Source: Lentimonas sp002292345
GTDB lineage: Bacteria; Verrucomicrobiota; Verrucomicrobiia; Opitutales; Coraliomargaritaceae
DNA length: 10,226 nt
Direction: 5' to 3'
Assembly: GCA_964187655.1 (NCBI GenBank)
Contig: CAXLMP010000059.1
Span: 1 to 10,226 of the forward strand
Part shown: positions 1 through 5,982 of the stretch, in pieces
Layout: each line of letters opens with the position of its first letter
Numbering within the stretch: the stretch's first letter is position 1
The notes under the pieces: generated by a model
What the model was told of the DNA's origin: nothing
What the model saw: the letters and a program-made list of their open reading frames with translations, nothing else
The model's database searches: none
Translations under genes and position numbers: made by a program

Positions 1-35
1 CAGTTCAAATATGCCCACCGAATTGATGCCGACAC

Positions 36-62
36 AAAAACCTCCCGTGTTCACGAGAGGTT
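36..62 (-). terminator. Rho-independent terminator of the tRNA
   Basis: On the minus strand the arm AACCTCTCGT (62 to 53), loop GAAC and arm ACGGGAGGTT (48 to 39) form a 10-bp stem with one T.G pair. The last T residues continue into a short T run (to 36). It starts 13 bases after the CCA end of the tRNA, as expected for a terminator of that transcript. Confidence 0.8.
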
Positions 63-75
63 AATGTTTTCAAAA

Positions 76-150
<75 letters not shown>

Positions 151-170
151 GTCCAATTTGAAAAGATGCT

Positions 171-199
171 GAGAAAAGGAGAGTTTGCATTTATGTCAA
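171..199 (-). promoter_or_regulatory. possible tRNA promoter
   Basis: A perfect TTGACA lies on the minus strand at 199-194, about 45 bases before the tRNA 5' end, which is a sensible -35 position. The hexamer 17 bases downstream (TTTCTC, 176-171) is a poor -10 match, so the call rests mainly on the -35 box. Confidence 0.3.
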
Positions 200-308
200 G
201 CCTAGGTAGGGCAGCTTTTGGGCTAAATCAGAAATCGCTTTGTTTTAGGTCAGTGACAAATGCGGCTTTTTTGGCGACAAATCCGAGCGAGTCGATTTAT
301 TGAAGCCT

Positions 309-902
309 ATGTTTACAGGAATTATTGAAGAAACAGGGACCGTGGTGTCCTTTGAAGAACAGCAAAATTCATGGCGCTTAGTGTTGGCTGCGGAAGTGGT
401 GACCAAGGATTTACAGATGGGCGACAGTGTCGCGGTGAATGGCTGTTGCCTGACGGCGGTCGCTTTTGATCAGTCACGTATTGAGTTCGATTTACTCGGC
501 GAGACTAAGCGACTGACTTCGATCGATCGGGTCGGGCCAGGTGGCAAGGTGAACCTAGAGCGGGCACTGCTGCCGAGCACTCGCATGGGGGGTCACTTCG
601 TGTCGGGGCATGTCGATGGCACGGGTGTGATCGAAGCGATTGAGCCGCGCGGTAAAGATTTCTTTTTTCGGATTAAGCCCGATGCCGATAAATTGAAGTA
701 TATCGTCAGCAAAGGCTGCATCACGGTGGATGGCATTTCGCTGACCGTCTCTGAGGTGGAGGAGTCGGGCTTTGCGATTTGGCTGATCCCGCACACGATG
801 GAAGTGACAAATTTACATACCAAGCAAGTCGGCGATCGGGTGAATTTAGAATACGATTTGATCGCGAAATATGTCGAGAAGCTGTTCGCGCCGCAGGGGT
901 AG
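309..902 (+). CDS. ribE: riboflavin synthase, alpha chain
   Basis: Catalyses the last step of riboflavin biosynthesis, the dismutation of two 6,7-dimethyl-8-ribityllumazine molecules to riboflavin and a pyrimidinedione, in the cytosol as a trimer. The protein is 197 residues, the family's usual length (about 200-215). It begins with the hallmark MFTGIIEETG, and contains two tandem lumazine-binding barrels. The first carries GCCLTA (about residues 45-50). The linker has GGHFVSGHVDG and the second barrel repeats the pattern as GCITVDGISLTV followed by IPHT. I chose ATG 309 because MFTGI is the conserved N terminus; an in-frame TTG at 300 would add only three residues. No Shine-Dalgarno is visible. 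No FMN riboswitch (RFN element) is visible in the 158-base leader. The gene stands alone, divergent from the tRNA and convergent with the ars operon, not in a rib operon. Confidence 0.96.
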   Translation: MFTGIIEETGTVVSFEEQQNSWRLVLAAEVVTKDLQMGDSVAVNGCCLTAVAFDQSRIEFDLLGETKRLTSIDRVGPGGKVNLERALLPSTRMGGHFVSGHVDGTGVIEAIEPRGKDFFFRIKPDADKLKYIVSKGCITVDGISLTVSEVEESGFAIWLIPHTMEVTNLHTKQVGDRVNLEYDLIAKYVEKLFAPQG

Positions 903-903
903 A

Positions 904-996
904 CGGCTGGTTGATGTGGCGCTGGCATTGCTACGCCATCTCTAGCCGACCTCCTCCTGTCTGTGATATTCCGTTGTAGGCATTGGTAGAAATGCC
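904..996. other. hairpins between convergent ribE and acr3
   Basis: Two inverted repeats lie in the gap. The first (904-948) has outer arms CGGCT/AGCCG and inner arms GATG-T-GGCG/CGCCATC with a bulged T. The second (979-996) is GGCATT-GGTAGA-AATGCC. The first begins two bases after the ribE stop. Neither is followed by a T run on either strand, so they are not classical intrinsic terminators. They could be Rho-assisted 3' ends or a REP-like element. Confidence 0.4.
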
Positions 997-1049
997 GGTG
1001 TCACGTTACGATGCTTCAGTGGACGAGACGGCGCAGTGCTGTGTATGCG

Positions 1050-2096
1050 TTAGGCATGAAACCAATTTTTGGTTCTGTTCGCGAACCTGACCAGCGCGAG
1101 CATGATAGGCACTTCGACCAGGACGCCGACAATGGTTACTAGAGCGACGGGCGAGGTGGTTCCAAATAGGGCAATGGCGACTGCCACTGACAGTTCGAAA
1201 AAGTTGGATGCGCCAATCATGCCTGCTGGCGCCGCAATATTATGCGGAAGCTTCAGCGCTTTCGCCGCAAGATACGCGATGAAGAAGATCAGCACGGTCT
1301 GAATCACCAAAGGCACCGCAATCAAACCAATGTGTAACGGATTGTTGAGGATGACATTGCCTTGAAAAGAGAAGATGATGACCAAGGTGAGTAGCAGGCC
1401 AATAATGGTAATGTTTCCAAACTTTGGAAGGAATGTGTGCTCGAAGTAATCAGCGCCTTTGCGCTTGAGCATGTGGCCTCGTGTCAGCGCACCCGCGGTC
1501 AGTGGAATTACAACAAAGAGCGCCACTGATAAGAACAGTGTTTCCCATGGCACGAAGACATCGTTGACGCCCAAGAGGAATTTTACAATCGGCACAAATG
1601 CAATAAGGATGATCAGGTCGTTGGTCGCGACCTGCACCACGGTATACGCTGGGTTACCTTTGGTCAGATGACTCCAGACGAAAACCATCGCCGTGCAAGG
1701 GGCTGCTCCGAGTAATACCGCGCCGGCGAGATAATCTTTGGCTAGTTCAGCGGGGATTAGGTTTTTGAAGATCACGTAAAAGAACAGCCAAGCGATGCCG
1801 AACATACTGAAGGGTTTGATCAGCCAGTTGGTGATCCACGTGACGAACAAGCCCTTCGGATTTTTTCCAATGTCTTTTACGCTCTTGAAATCGACCTTCA
1901 TCATCATCGGGTAGATCATAATCCAGATCAACACCGCCACGGGGATGGAGACATTCGCATATTCCAATTTTCCAAGGAATGCAGGGATGCCTGGAATGAA
2001 TTTTCCGATCAGGATTCCGGACAGCATACACAGAGCGACCCACACCGTTAAGTATCTTTCGAAAAAACTAATACCTGTCTTGTTATTATTTTTCAT
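1050..2096 (-). CDS. acr3: arsenite efflux transporter Acr3
   Basis: Inner-membrane carrier of the Acr3/BART family that exports arsenite, energised by the membrane potential, and the terminal step of arsenate detoxification. The 348-residue length and roughly ten hydrophobic helices match the family. Visible signatures are the TM4 motif GAAPCTAMVFVWSHLT, with the essential cysteine at residue 134, SNFFELSVAVAI (Glu 301) and GVLVEVPIML with the conserved glutamate at residue 328. I placed the start at ATG 2096 (MKNNNKTGISFFERYL), because the 44 residues reachable upstream overlap arsC in another frame and look nothing like a membrane protein. It lies 19 bases after the arsC stop and is the last gene of the ars operon. 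No Shine-Dalgarno is seen, so translation may depend on coupling to arsC. Confidence 0.95.
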   Translation of the reverse strand: MKNNNKTGISFFERYLTVWVALCMLSGILIGKFIPGIPAFLGKLEYANVSIPVAVLIWIMIYPMMMKVDFKSVKDIGKNPKGLFVTWITNWLIKPFSMFGIAWLFFYVIFKNLIPAELAKDYLAGAVLLGAAPCTAMVFVWSHLTKGNPAYTVVQVATNDLIILIAFVPIVKFLLGVNDVFVPWETLFLSVALFVVIPLTAGALTRGHMLKRKGADYFEHTFLPKFGNITIIGLLLTLVIIFSFQGNVILNNPLHIGLIAVPLVIQTVLIFFIAYLAAKALKLPHNIAAPAGMIGASNFFELSVAVAIALFGTTSPVALVTIVGVLVEVPIMLALVRFANRTKNWFHA

Positions 2097-2115
2097 AGTG
2101 TTGTCGTCTTTAAAG

Positions 2116-2550
2116 TTACACGTTGACTGCTTCACGGTAGCCTGTGGCGTAGGCTTCGAAGACGAGTTTAATCTCGTCGCGGATGCGGCGGAAGGCGTCG
2201 ATTTCGGATTCGCCCTCACGTTGGGCATGCGGTGGATCTTCGAAGCCCCAGTGGTAGCGGTTTACTTGGCCCGGGAAGGTTGGACAGACTTGGTCGGCAT
2301 TGCCGCAAACGGTAATCACTGTAGTGATGCCCCGGTCTAGGTATTGATCGAGGTGATCGGAGGTGTGGCCAGCGGTGCTGATGCCGAGCTCTTCAATCGA
2401 TTGTAATGCAAGTGGGTGGACGGCGCCCTTTGGTTTGGAGCCGGCACTGAAGACATCGAAGAGGTCGCCAGCGGCAGCGCGTAAGATGGCTTCGGCCATG
2501 TGACTGCGGCAGGAGTTGCCCGTGCAGAGAATGAGGACTTTTGGTTTCAT
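2116..2550 (-). CDS. arsC: arsenate reductase, thioredoxin-coupled (LMW-PTPase fold)
   Basis: Cytosolic enzyme that reduces arsenate to arsenite for export by the adjacent Acr3. At 144 residues it has the usual family length. The phosphate-binding loop is C9-TGNSC-R15 followed by S16. The two further redox cysteines are C82 and C89 in VCGNADQVC, the same spacing as in the Staphylococcus aureus pI258 enzyme (C82, C89), where the disulfide cascade is resolved by thioredoxin. The general-acid loop is WGFEDPP with Asp 105. The start is ATG 2550 (MKPKVLILCTGNS); an extension to 2580 would add ten non-conserved residues. It lies 19 bases before acr3 and 172 bases after the permease gene, a gap filled with palindromes, so a separate promoter for arsC-acr3 is possible but I do not see a clear one. 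Confidence 0.95.
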   Translation of the reverse strand: MKPKVLILCTGNSCRSHMAEAILRAAAGDLFDVFSAGSKPKGAVHPLALQSIEELGISTAGHTSDHLDQYLDRGITTVITVCGNADQVCPTFPGQVNRYHWGFEDPPHAQREGESEIDAFRRIRDEIKLVFEAYATGYREAVNV

Positions 2551-2619
2551 GTTTTTGAGTATTAAGGTTGGACGAAGCACGAGAAGCGCGAAGATGGTCA
2601 GTGAGGTCTGCCGAGTTGG

Positions 2620-2713
2620 CCCCGCAGGGGTGACTGAACTGGGTGCCCTTTGGGCAAGTGAAGGAACAAAGTTGAAAGTTGTTGGGAGGGACGAGGCGAA
2701 GCTCGTCCATCCC
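2620..2713. repeat. cluster of three short palindromes plus a heptad-like stretch
   Basis: The permease-arsC gap contains CCCC-GCA-GGGG (2620-2630), TGCCC-TTT-GGGCA (2644-2656) and a strong hairpin GGACGAG-GCGAAG-CTCGTCC (2689-2708), extended by GGGA/TCCC to 2684-2713. Between them, 2657-2683 reads as degenerate seven-base units on the plus strand (AGTGAAG, GAACAAA, GTTGAAA, then GTTGTT). The last hairpin begins nine bases past the permease stop on the minus strand. It has no T run, so it looks more like a REP-type element or mRNA-stabilising hairpin than an intrinsic terminator. Confidence 0.6.
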
Positions 2714-2722
2714 GTTCTGTTA

Positions 2723-3676
2723 TTAAAGATAGTTCGCCAATGCGTTGAGCAGATAGCCCGTGAAGATGATCGCTAGGGTAGTGATCGCGAAATAGATGCC
2801 GATCAGTTTGAGGTACATAGTGCGGCGTAGCATGATGGCTTCAGGTAGACTGAGTGCTGCCATCGCCATCATAAAGGCGAGCGCGGTGCCAATCGGGATG
2901 CCTTTTTGAAAGAGCACCACGGCGATTGGCACGATCGCGGCACAGCTGCCATACATTGGCACGCCAAGCACCGTGGCGATCGGCACCGAGAAGATACCGG
3001 TCTTTTCCATCAGGCCGTGGATCATTTCTTGTGGCACATAGTTGTGAATGAAGGCGCCGATGCCGACGCCGATCAGCACCCAGAGCCAGATCTGTCGAAT
3101 GACTTGTATGGATTCGTCCAAGCCATAGCGAATGCGGCCAATAAAGGTGTAGCTCTGCGGCCCACTCTCGCCGTCGCTGGCATTGATAATGTCTTGTTCG
3201 AGGTGTTTCTCTAAGCGCATCTTACCAAGTATTCCACCAGCCACTGTGCCGATCAACAGGCCGCTACCGACATAGGCAATGGTAATGGGCAGTCCGAACG
3301 AGGCCGCCATTAATACAACGAGATACTCGTTGATGATTGGCGAGGTAATGAGAAACGAGAAGGTCACGCCGAGCGGCACGCCGGCACGGAGTAGGCTGAT
3401 AAAAATGGGAATCGAAGAGCAGGAGCAGAACGGAGTGATGGCGCCAAACAGTGCGGCGATAAGGTTGCCCCACAGCCCGCCGCGGCTCATCCATTGCTTC
3501 AGTTTGTGCTCGGGCAGGTAACTGCGCAACACGCCAATCACAAAGATCATGACCGCAAGCAGTATGAAGATTTTGATCGTGTCGTAGAGGAAGAAGTGGA
3601 CCGCGCCAGCGAATCGCGATTCGGCGTCCATTCCCGCCCAGTCGTAAATCAGGAGGTCGATGAGTTCTGTGAGCAT
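2723..3676 (-). CDS. PF03773-type permease in ars operon (ArsP-like)
   Basis: Predicted inner-membrane permease of 317 residues with about eight to ten hydrophobic segments in two halves. The first half carries the family signature TPFCSCSSIPIF (C84, C86) followed by a second short loop TSPIINEYL. The second half has the mirrored GVPMYGSCAAIVPIA (C245). The halves are joined by a charged segment at residues 152-180. Members of this family include ArsP, an exporter of trivalent organoarsenicals, and many uncharacterised permeases found in ars operons beside Acr3. The location between arsR and arsC supports an arsenical substrate, but methylarsenite specificity cannot be read from sequence, so no symbol is given. 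ATG 3676 is the first start of the frame and begins a plausible N terminus (MLTELIDLLIYDWAG). No Shine-Dalgarno is present. Confidence 0.88.
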   Translation of the reverse strand: MLTELIDLLIYDWAGMDAESRFAGAVHFFLYDTIKIFILLAVMIFVIGVLRSYLPEHKLKQWMSRGGLWGNLIAALFGAITPFCSCSSIPIFISLLRAGVPLGVTFSFLITSPIINEYLVVLMAASFGLPITIAYVGSGLLIGTVAGGILGKMRLEKHLEQDIINASDGESGPQSYTFIGRIRYGLDESIQVIRQIWLWVLIGVGIGAFIHNYVPQEMIHGLMEKTGIFSVPIATVLGVPMYGSCAAIVPIAVVLFQKGIPIGTALAFMMAMAALSLPEAIMLRRTMYLKLIGIYFAITTLAIIFTGYLLNALANYL

Positions 3677-3695
3677 GTGTTGTGTGCTAGTTTTT

Positions 3696-3769
3696 CTTAA
3701 TCCTAATCCTAATCTTACTCATGCTTTGGCACTAGGTAATCGGGAATTAAGGGTAAGATTAGGATTAAG
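3696..3769. repeat. hexad-repeat inverted repeat in operon gap
   Basis: The left arm (3696-3718) is built from six-base units: TCTTAA, TCCTAA, TCCTAA, TCTTAC. The right arm GTAAGATTAGGATTAAG (3753-3769) is the exact reverse complement of the left arm minus one six-base unit, giving a 17-bp stem with a six-base bulge and a 34-base loop. It sits in the 108-base gap between the small Cys-tail gene and the permease. It could form a hairpin in the operon mRNA. The extra unit suggests slippage. Confidence 0.75.
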
Positions 3770-3784
3770 ATGTGGCGCTTCGCG

Positions 3785-3958
3785 TTAGCAGCACTTGCCG
3801 CCTTTGCCTTTATCGTCGCTAGAGCAGCATGAACTGTCCTTGGCTTGCTCGTCGGCTTTTTCTTTCATTTTGGTATCCATCTTGGTGAGGATGCGTTTGA
3901 AGAAGCCTGGTTTCGGTGCGTCGCTTGGCTTGAGTGGGTTGTTGGATGAATCGGTCAT
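3785..3958 (-). CDS. small protein with cysteine-rich C-terminal tail, unknown
   Basis: I do not recognise a named family. From ATG 3958 the product has 57 residues (MTDSSNNPLKPSDAPKPGFF...). A short amphipathic, lysine-rich segment (about residues 18-40, FFKRILTKMDTKMKEKADEQ) is followed by a tail with two vicinal cysteine pairs, C44-C45 in DSSCCSSDD and C56-C57 at the very end (GGKCC). There is no signal peptide. The start is inferred: longer in-frame extensions run into arsR and the heptad repeat and are low-complexity. It lies 46 bases after arsR and before the permease, in the ars operon and on the same strand. Vicinal cysteines are classic As(III) ligands, and the neighbouring ArsR also ends in CC, so a cytosolic metalloid-binding or chaperone role (analogous to ArsD, not homologous) is a reasonable inference. 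Being short, its coding status rests on frame, position and tail composition. Confidence 0.72.
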   Translation of the reverse strand: MTDSSNNPLKPSDAPKPGFFKRILTKMDTKMKEKADEQAKDSSCCSSDDKGKGGKCC

Positions 3959-3963
3959 TTGAG

Positions 3964-4005
3964 TGAGGGCTGAGGGCTGAGACTTGAGAGCTGAGGGCTT
4001 AGGAT
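3964..4005. repeat. six tandem degenerate heptads
   Basis: Seven-base units in register: TGAGGGC, TGAGGGC, TGAGACT, TGAGAGC, TGAGGGC, TTAGGAT. The array fills almost the whole 46-base gap between arsR and the small Cys-tail gene and its last unit runs up to the arsR stop codon. Such degenerate heptad arrays resemble the short tandemly repeated repetitive sequences known from cyanobacteria; the link to those is by pattern only. Confidence 0.75.
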
Positions 4006-4388
4006 TAGCAGCAGGTGTTGTCGCCGCAGACAGATTTTGGGCAATCGCTAGAGTTCTTCGCGAGTTGATCGACGATTTTGTTGCGTGTGATGAGGTCTTG
4101 CTGGAGTTGGTGGCATTCGGCGCAGCGGCCGCTGAGCAGATAATCAAGATTGGTTTGGATCAACCCGTTGACTGGCTGCGTGAGGCTGTAGATCATCCAA
4201 GTGCCTTCACGCTTGGCTTCGATTAGGCCGAGCGGCTTCATAATCGCGAGCTGCTTGGACATTTTCACTTGAGTCGCCTCGAGGATCTCCTGCAGATGGC
4301 AGACGCACAGCGGGCCTTCATTTAGGAGGTTAATAATGCGGAGTCGCTGCGGATCAGCGATGCATTTGTAGAGGTCGGAGGCTTGCAT
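4005..4388 (-). CDS. arsR: arsenite-responsive repressor, ArsR/SmtB family
   Basis: Winged-helix repressor, normally a dimer bound to the operon promoter and released when As(III) or Sb(III) binds cysteines. The 127-residue product begins MQASDLYKCIADPQRLRIINLL, the usual first helices. The metal-site motif is PLCVCHLQEIL (C28, C30; canonical ELCVCDL), the recognition helix ATQVKMSKQLAIMK (38-51) and the wing about residues 56-70. Beyond the standard fold it carries a long cysteine-rich C terminus: RCAEC (C89, C92), DCPKSVC (C116, C121) and a terminal CC (C126, C127). It is the first gene of the ars operon, so it autoregulates. The start ATG 4388 follows family alignment; the upstream in-frame extension reads through the promoter. 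A palindromic operator lies 30-49 bases upstream. Confidence 0.96.
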   Translation of the reverse strand: MQASDLYKCIADPQRLRIINLLNEGPLCVCHLQEILEATQVKMSKQLAIMKPLGLIEAKREGTWMIYSLTQPVNGLIQTNLDYLLSGRCAECHQLQQDLITRNKIVDQLAKNSSDCPKSVCGDNTCC

Positions 4389-4399
4389 TAATGTAATTA

Positions 4400-4437
4400 G
4401 TATATGCACGATTATGTATATACTGGCAATGGTATAT
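4400..4437 (-). promoter_or_regulatory. arsR operator/promoter
   Basis: AT-rich region 5' of arsR with interlocking inverted repeats. ATATAC-TGGCAATG-GTATAT (4418-4437) has six-base arms and an eight-base spacer. The same ATATAC pairs with GTATAT at 4400-4405 across 12 bases. On the minus strand TTGCCA overlaps the repeat as a possible -35, with CATATA 17 bases later as a possible -10. ArsR proteins bind imperfect palindromes overlapping the promoter, which fits. A second copy at 4655-4674 shares the consensus ATATACYGGYRATGGTATA, which strengthens the call. Confidence 0.72.
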
Positions 4438-4490
4438 TTTAGGTTTAACCAGATCGGTGGGGTTTTTAACAGCCTGTCCCTTTTTTTAAA

Positions 4491-4560
4491 GGAGGGAGGG
4501 CGACTCGCCCTCCTTTGCAGCAACACAGGATAAATGTGGGCGGGTCGCCCACGCTCCTTT
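4491..4560. repeat. two related GC-rich palindromes
   Basis: GGAGGGCGA-C-TCGCCCTCC (4495-4513, nine-base arms, one-base centre) and GTGGGCG-GGT-CGCCCAC (4536-4552). Both are followed on the plus strand by CTCCTTT (ending at 4516 and 4560) and share the core GGGCG...TCGCCC, so they look like two copies of one REP-like element. They separate the intact arsR promoter from the arsR remnant and may mark an insertion or deletion scar. Confidence 0.65.
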
Positions 4561-4565
4561 CGTGG

Positions 4566-4625
4566 TCAATGGCTCATTTTCACTTGCCTAGCGCTGATGC
4601 ACTTGAAGAGATCAGAGGCTTCAAT
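4566..4625 (-). pseudogene. decayed second arsR (N-terminal fossil with internal deletion)
   Basis: Read on the minus strand from 4625, the codons give IEASDLFKCISA-RQVKMSH-stop. The first 12 residues align with MQASDLYKCIAD of the intact ArsR (residues 1-12), and QVKMS matches residues 40-44, the recognition helix. About 26 residues between, including the CVC metal site, are missing in frame. The start codon is ATT, and a stop follows after 19 codons; beyond the stop, CATTGACCACG would read H-L-T-T with one added T, suggesting a further frameshift. The differences from the intact gene (E for Q, F for Y, S for A) suggest a diverged paralogue or separately acquired copy rather than a recent tandem duplication. 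An operator copy lies 29 bases upstream, the same spacing as at the intact gene. Confidence 0.8.
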
Positions 4626-4654
4626 GTTCGTGAAAGTAATATTCTAATTTCAAA

Positions 4655-4674
4655 ATATACCGGTGATGGTATAA
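4655..4674 (-). promoter_or_regulatory. second ArsR operator-like site
   Basis: ATATAC-CGGTGATG-GTATAA matches the arsR operator ATATAC-TGGCAATG-GTATAT at 16 of 20 positions. Within it TATACC and GGTATA are exact inverse complements around six bases. It lies 29 bases upstream of the arsR fossil. It is also 41 bases from the 3' end of the Nramp-type gene. It may still bind ArsR and add to repression or drive a longer ars leader. Confidence 0.65.
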
Positions 4675-4715
4675 TTTATCGGCAATGAATCACGTTTGGG
4701 TGCATCGTTGATCTC

Positions 4716-5981
4716 CTATTGGAAGAACGTTACGTACACGTAGCCAGCGGTCATGGCCGCGAAGAAGAGCAACCCAGCCCAACTAAGGCATTTAAGAAAA
4801 CGACTAGGCCGAGCTGCTTCTGGCACGTTGGGTCCGTTCATGACTTTGTAGTTGATATAGGCAATCACTGGAGACGTGAGAAAGGAAACGACTGCGGCAA
4901 AAGTTAGCAGCTGCAGTAGATTTGTAACAAAAAAGAGTACGACGACGGCGGCGATTATTACCGAGATCACGATCCATATTTGGTGAATTTGGACGAAACG
5001 CTTGCTCGGCAACTTACCGATCAGGGTGCAACAGGCGGCAAGGGATCGAGGGTAACCGTCGATGCAGGTCAGTGTGGTGCTGAACATGGTGAAGAAGGCG
5101 GCAGTCAGTATCAGGTAGCGTGACCAATCACCAATGGTCGCGGTATAGAGGTTCACCAGTTGCTGCGAGAAACCAATGCCGCTGGCGGAGAAGCGCTCGC
5201 CAGTACCATACATGACTAGCGCTCCAAGTGCAACAAACAGCACGGCTAAGACGACAGCGGCGATGTAGCCGATATAAAAATCGATCGTAGATTCTTTAAT
5301 GGTGGCGAAGTGACCAGTCTGTTCTTTGCGGCTAAACATCCACAGTGAAGACCACGCGGAAAGGTCAATCGGTGCCGGCATCCAGCCGAGCAGGCTGACC
5401 AGGAATGCGAAGGAAACCCATGTGTACGGGCTTGGAGCAATAAAATCGGCGGCTATTTCAGGACGATTTGGAATCGCCAAAGCGACTGCGACTAAGGTGC
5501 CAACGGCGAGCAGGGAAATAATAACTTTAGCTAGTCCATCCAGCAGTTTGTAATGGCCGAGTAGTAGCAGGGCGGCGCAAATCAGCATCACTCCGATAGT
5601 GAGATGGGGCACGGCAAGGCTGGTAATCCCGTAGCCAGAGACGAGCGCGCCAGTCAGCATACCAACCCCGGCGATGTTGATGGTGCCGGTCAAAATATTG
5701 ATGCAAAGAAAAATCCAGACGTAGCCGACACCTTGTCGATGGTAGCCTGCGAGGAGGCTTTCGCCGGTGGCGGCGGTGTAGCGCTGGCCGTAGAGAAAAA
5801 AGGGAAATTTGAGCAGGTTTACTAGCAGGACGAGCCAAAGCAGTGCCCAGCCGAAATCTGCGCCTGCTCGAGTCGACCAGACGAGGTGTGAGCCGCCGAC
5901 TGCTGCGCAGGCGATGAGTATGCCCGGGCCGAGGGCTTTCCAAAGGTTTGATCGGGAAGAGGGAGTGGTTTTCGATGTCAT
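4716..5981 (-). CDS. Nramp-family transporter, atypical (no DPGN/MPH ligands)
   Basis: Integral membrane protein of 421 residues with about eleven hydrophobic helices. Nramp family membership is suggested by the N-terminal GPG (18-20), the unwound-helix region of TM1 and the paired TM6 region. However, the TM1 metal motif DPGN of Mn/Fe carriers is VGGS (28-31, then H32), and the TM6 motif A-x-x-MPH is LGWMPAP (198-204), so the aspartate, asparagine and histidine are absent and only Met remains. Another conserved-looking block is GQRYTAATGESLLAGYHR (65-82). Substrate is therefore open: Mn/Fe transport by the standard site is unlikely. The start at ATG 5981 lies one base after the dgt stop (TAA-C-ATG), implying translational coupling; an in-frame start at 6008 would overlap dgt. 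It is not obviously part of the ars operon although it precedes it on the same strand. Confidence 0.87.
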   Translation of the reverse strand: MTSKTTPSSRSNLWKALGPGILIACAAVGGSHLVWSTRAGADFGWALLWLVLLVNLLKFPFFLYGQRYTAATGESLLAGYHRQGVGYVWIFLCINILTGTINIAGVGMLTGALVSGYGITSLAVPHLTIGVMLICAALLLLGHYKLLDGLAKVIISLLAVGTLVAVALAIPNRPEIAADFIAPSPYTWVSFAFLVSLLGWMPAPIDLSAWSSLWMFSRKEQTGHFATIKESTIDFYIGYIAAVVLAVLFVALGALVMYGTGERFSASGIGFSQQLVNLYTATIGDWSRYLILTAAFFTMFSTTLTCIDGYPRSLAACCTLIGKLPSKRFVQIHQIWIVISVIIAAVVVLFFVTNLLQLLTFAAVVSFLTSPVIAYINYKVMNGPNVPEAARPSRFLKCLSWAGLLFFAAMTAGYVYVTFFQ

Positions 5982-5982
5982 G

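Noticed and set aside
779..979. Open frame overlapping the end of ribE
   Set aside because: Out-of-frame shadow of ribE continuing into the intergenic hairpin, with no protein-like features.
2097..2228. 44-residue N-terminal extension of Acr3
   Set aside because: It is in frame but overlaps the arsC coding region, is Ser/Ala/Thr-rich and hydrophilic, and the family starts near the MKNNNKTG position.
4389..4526. N-terminal extension of ArsR
   Set aside because: It reads through the operator and a GC palindrome; ArsR proteins start at the MQASDLYK-like segment.
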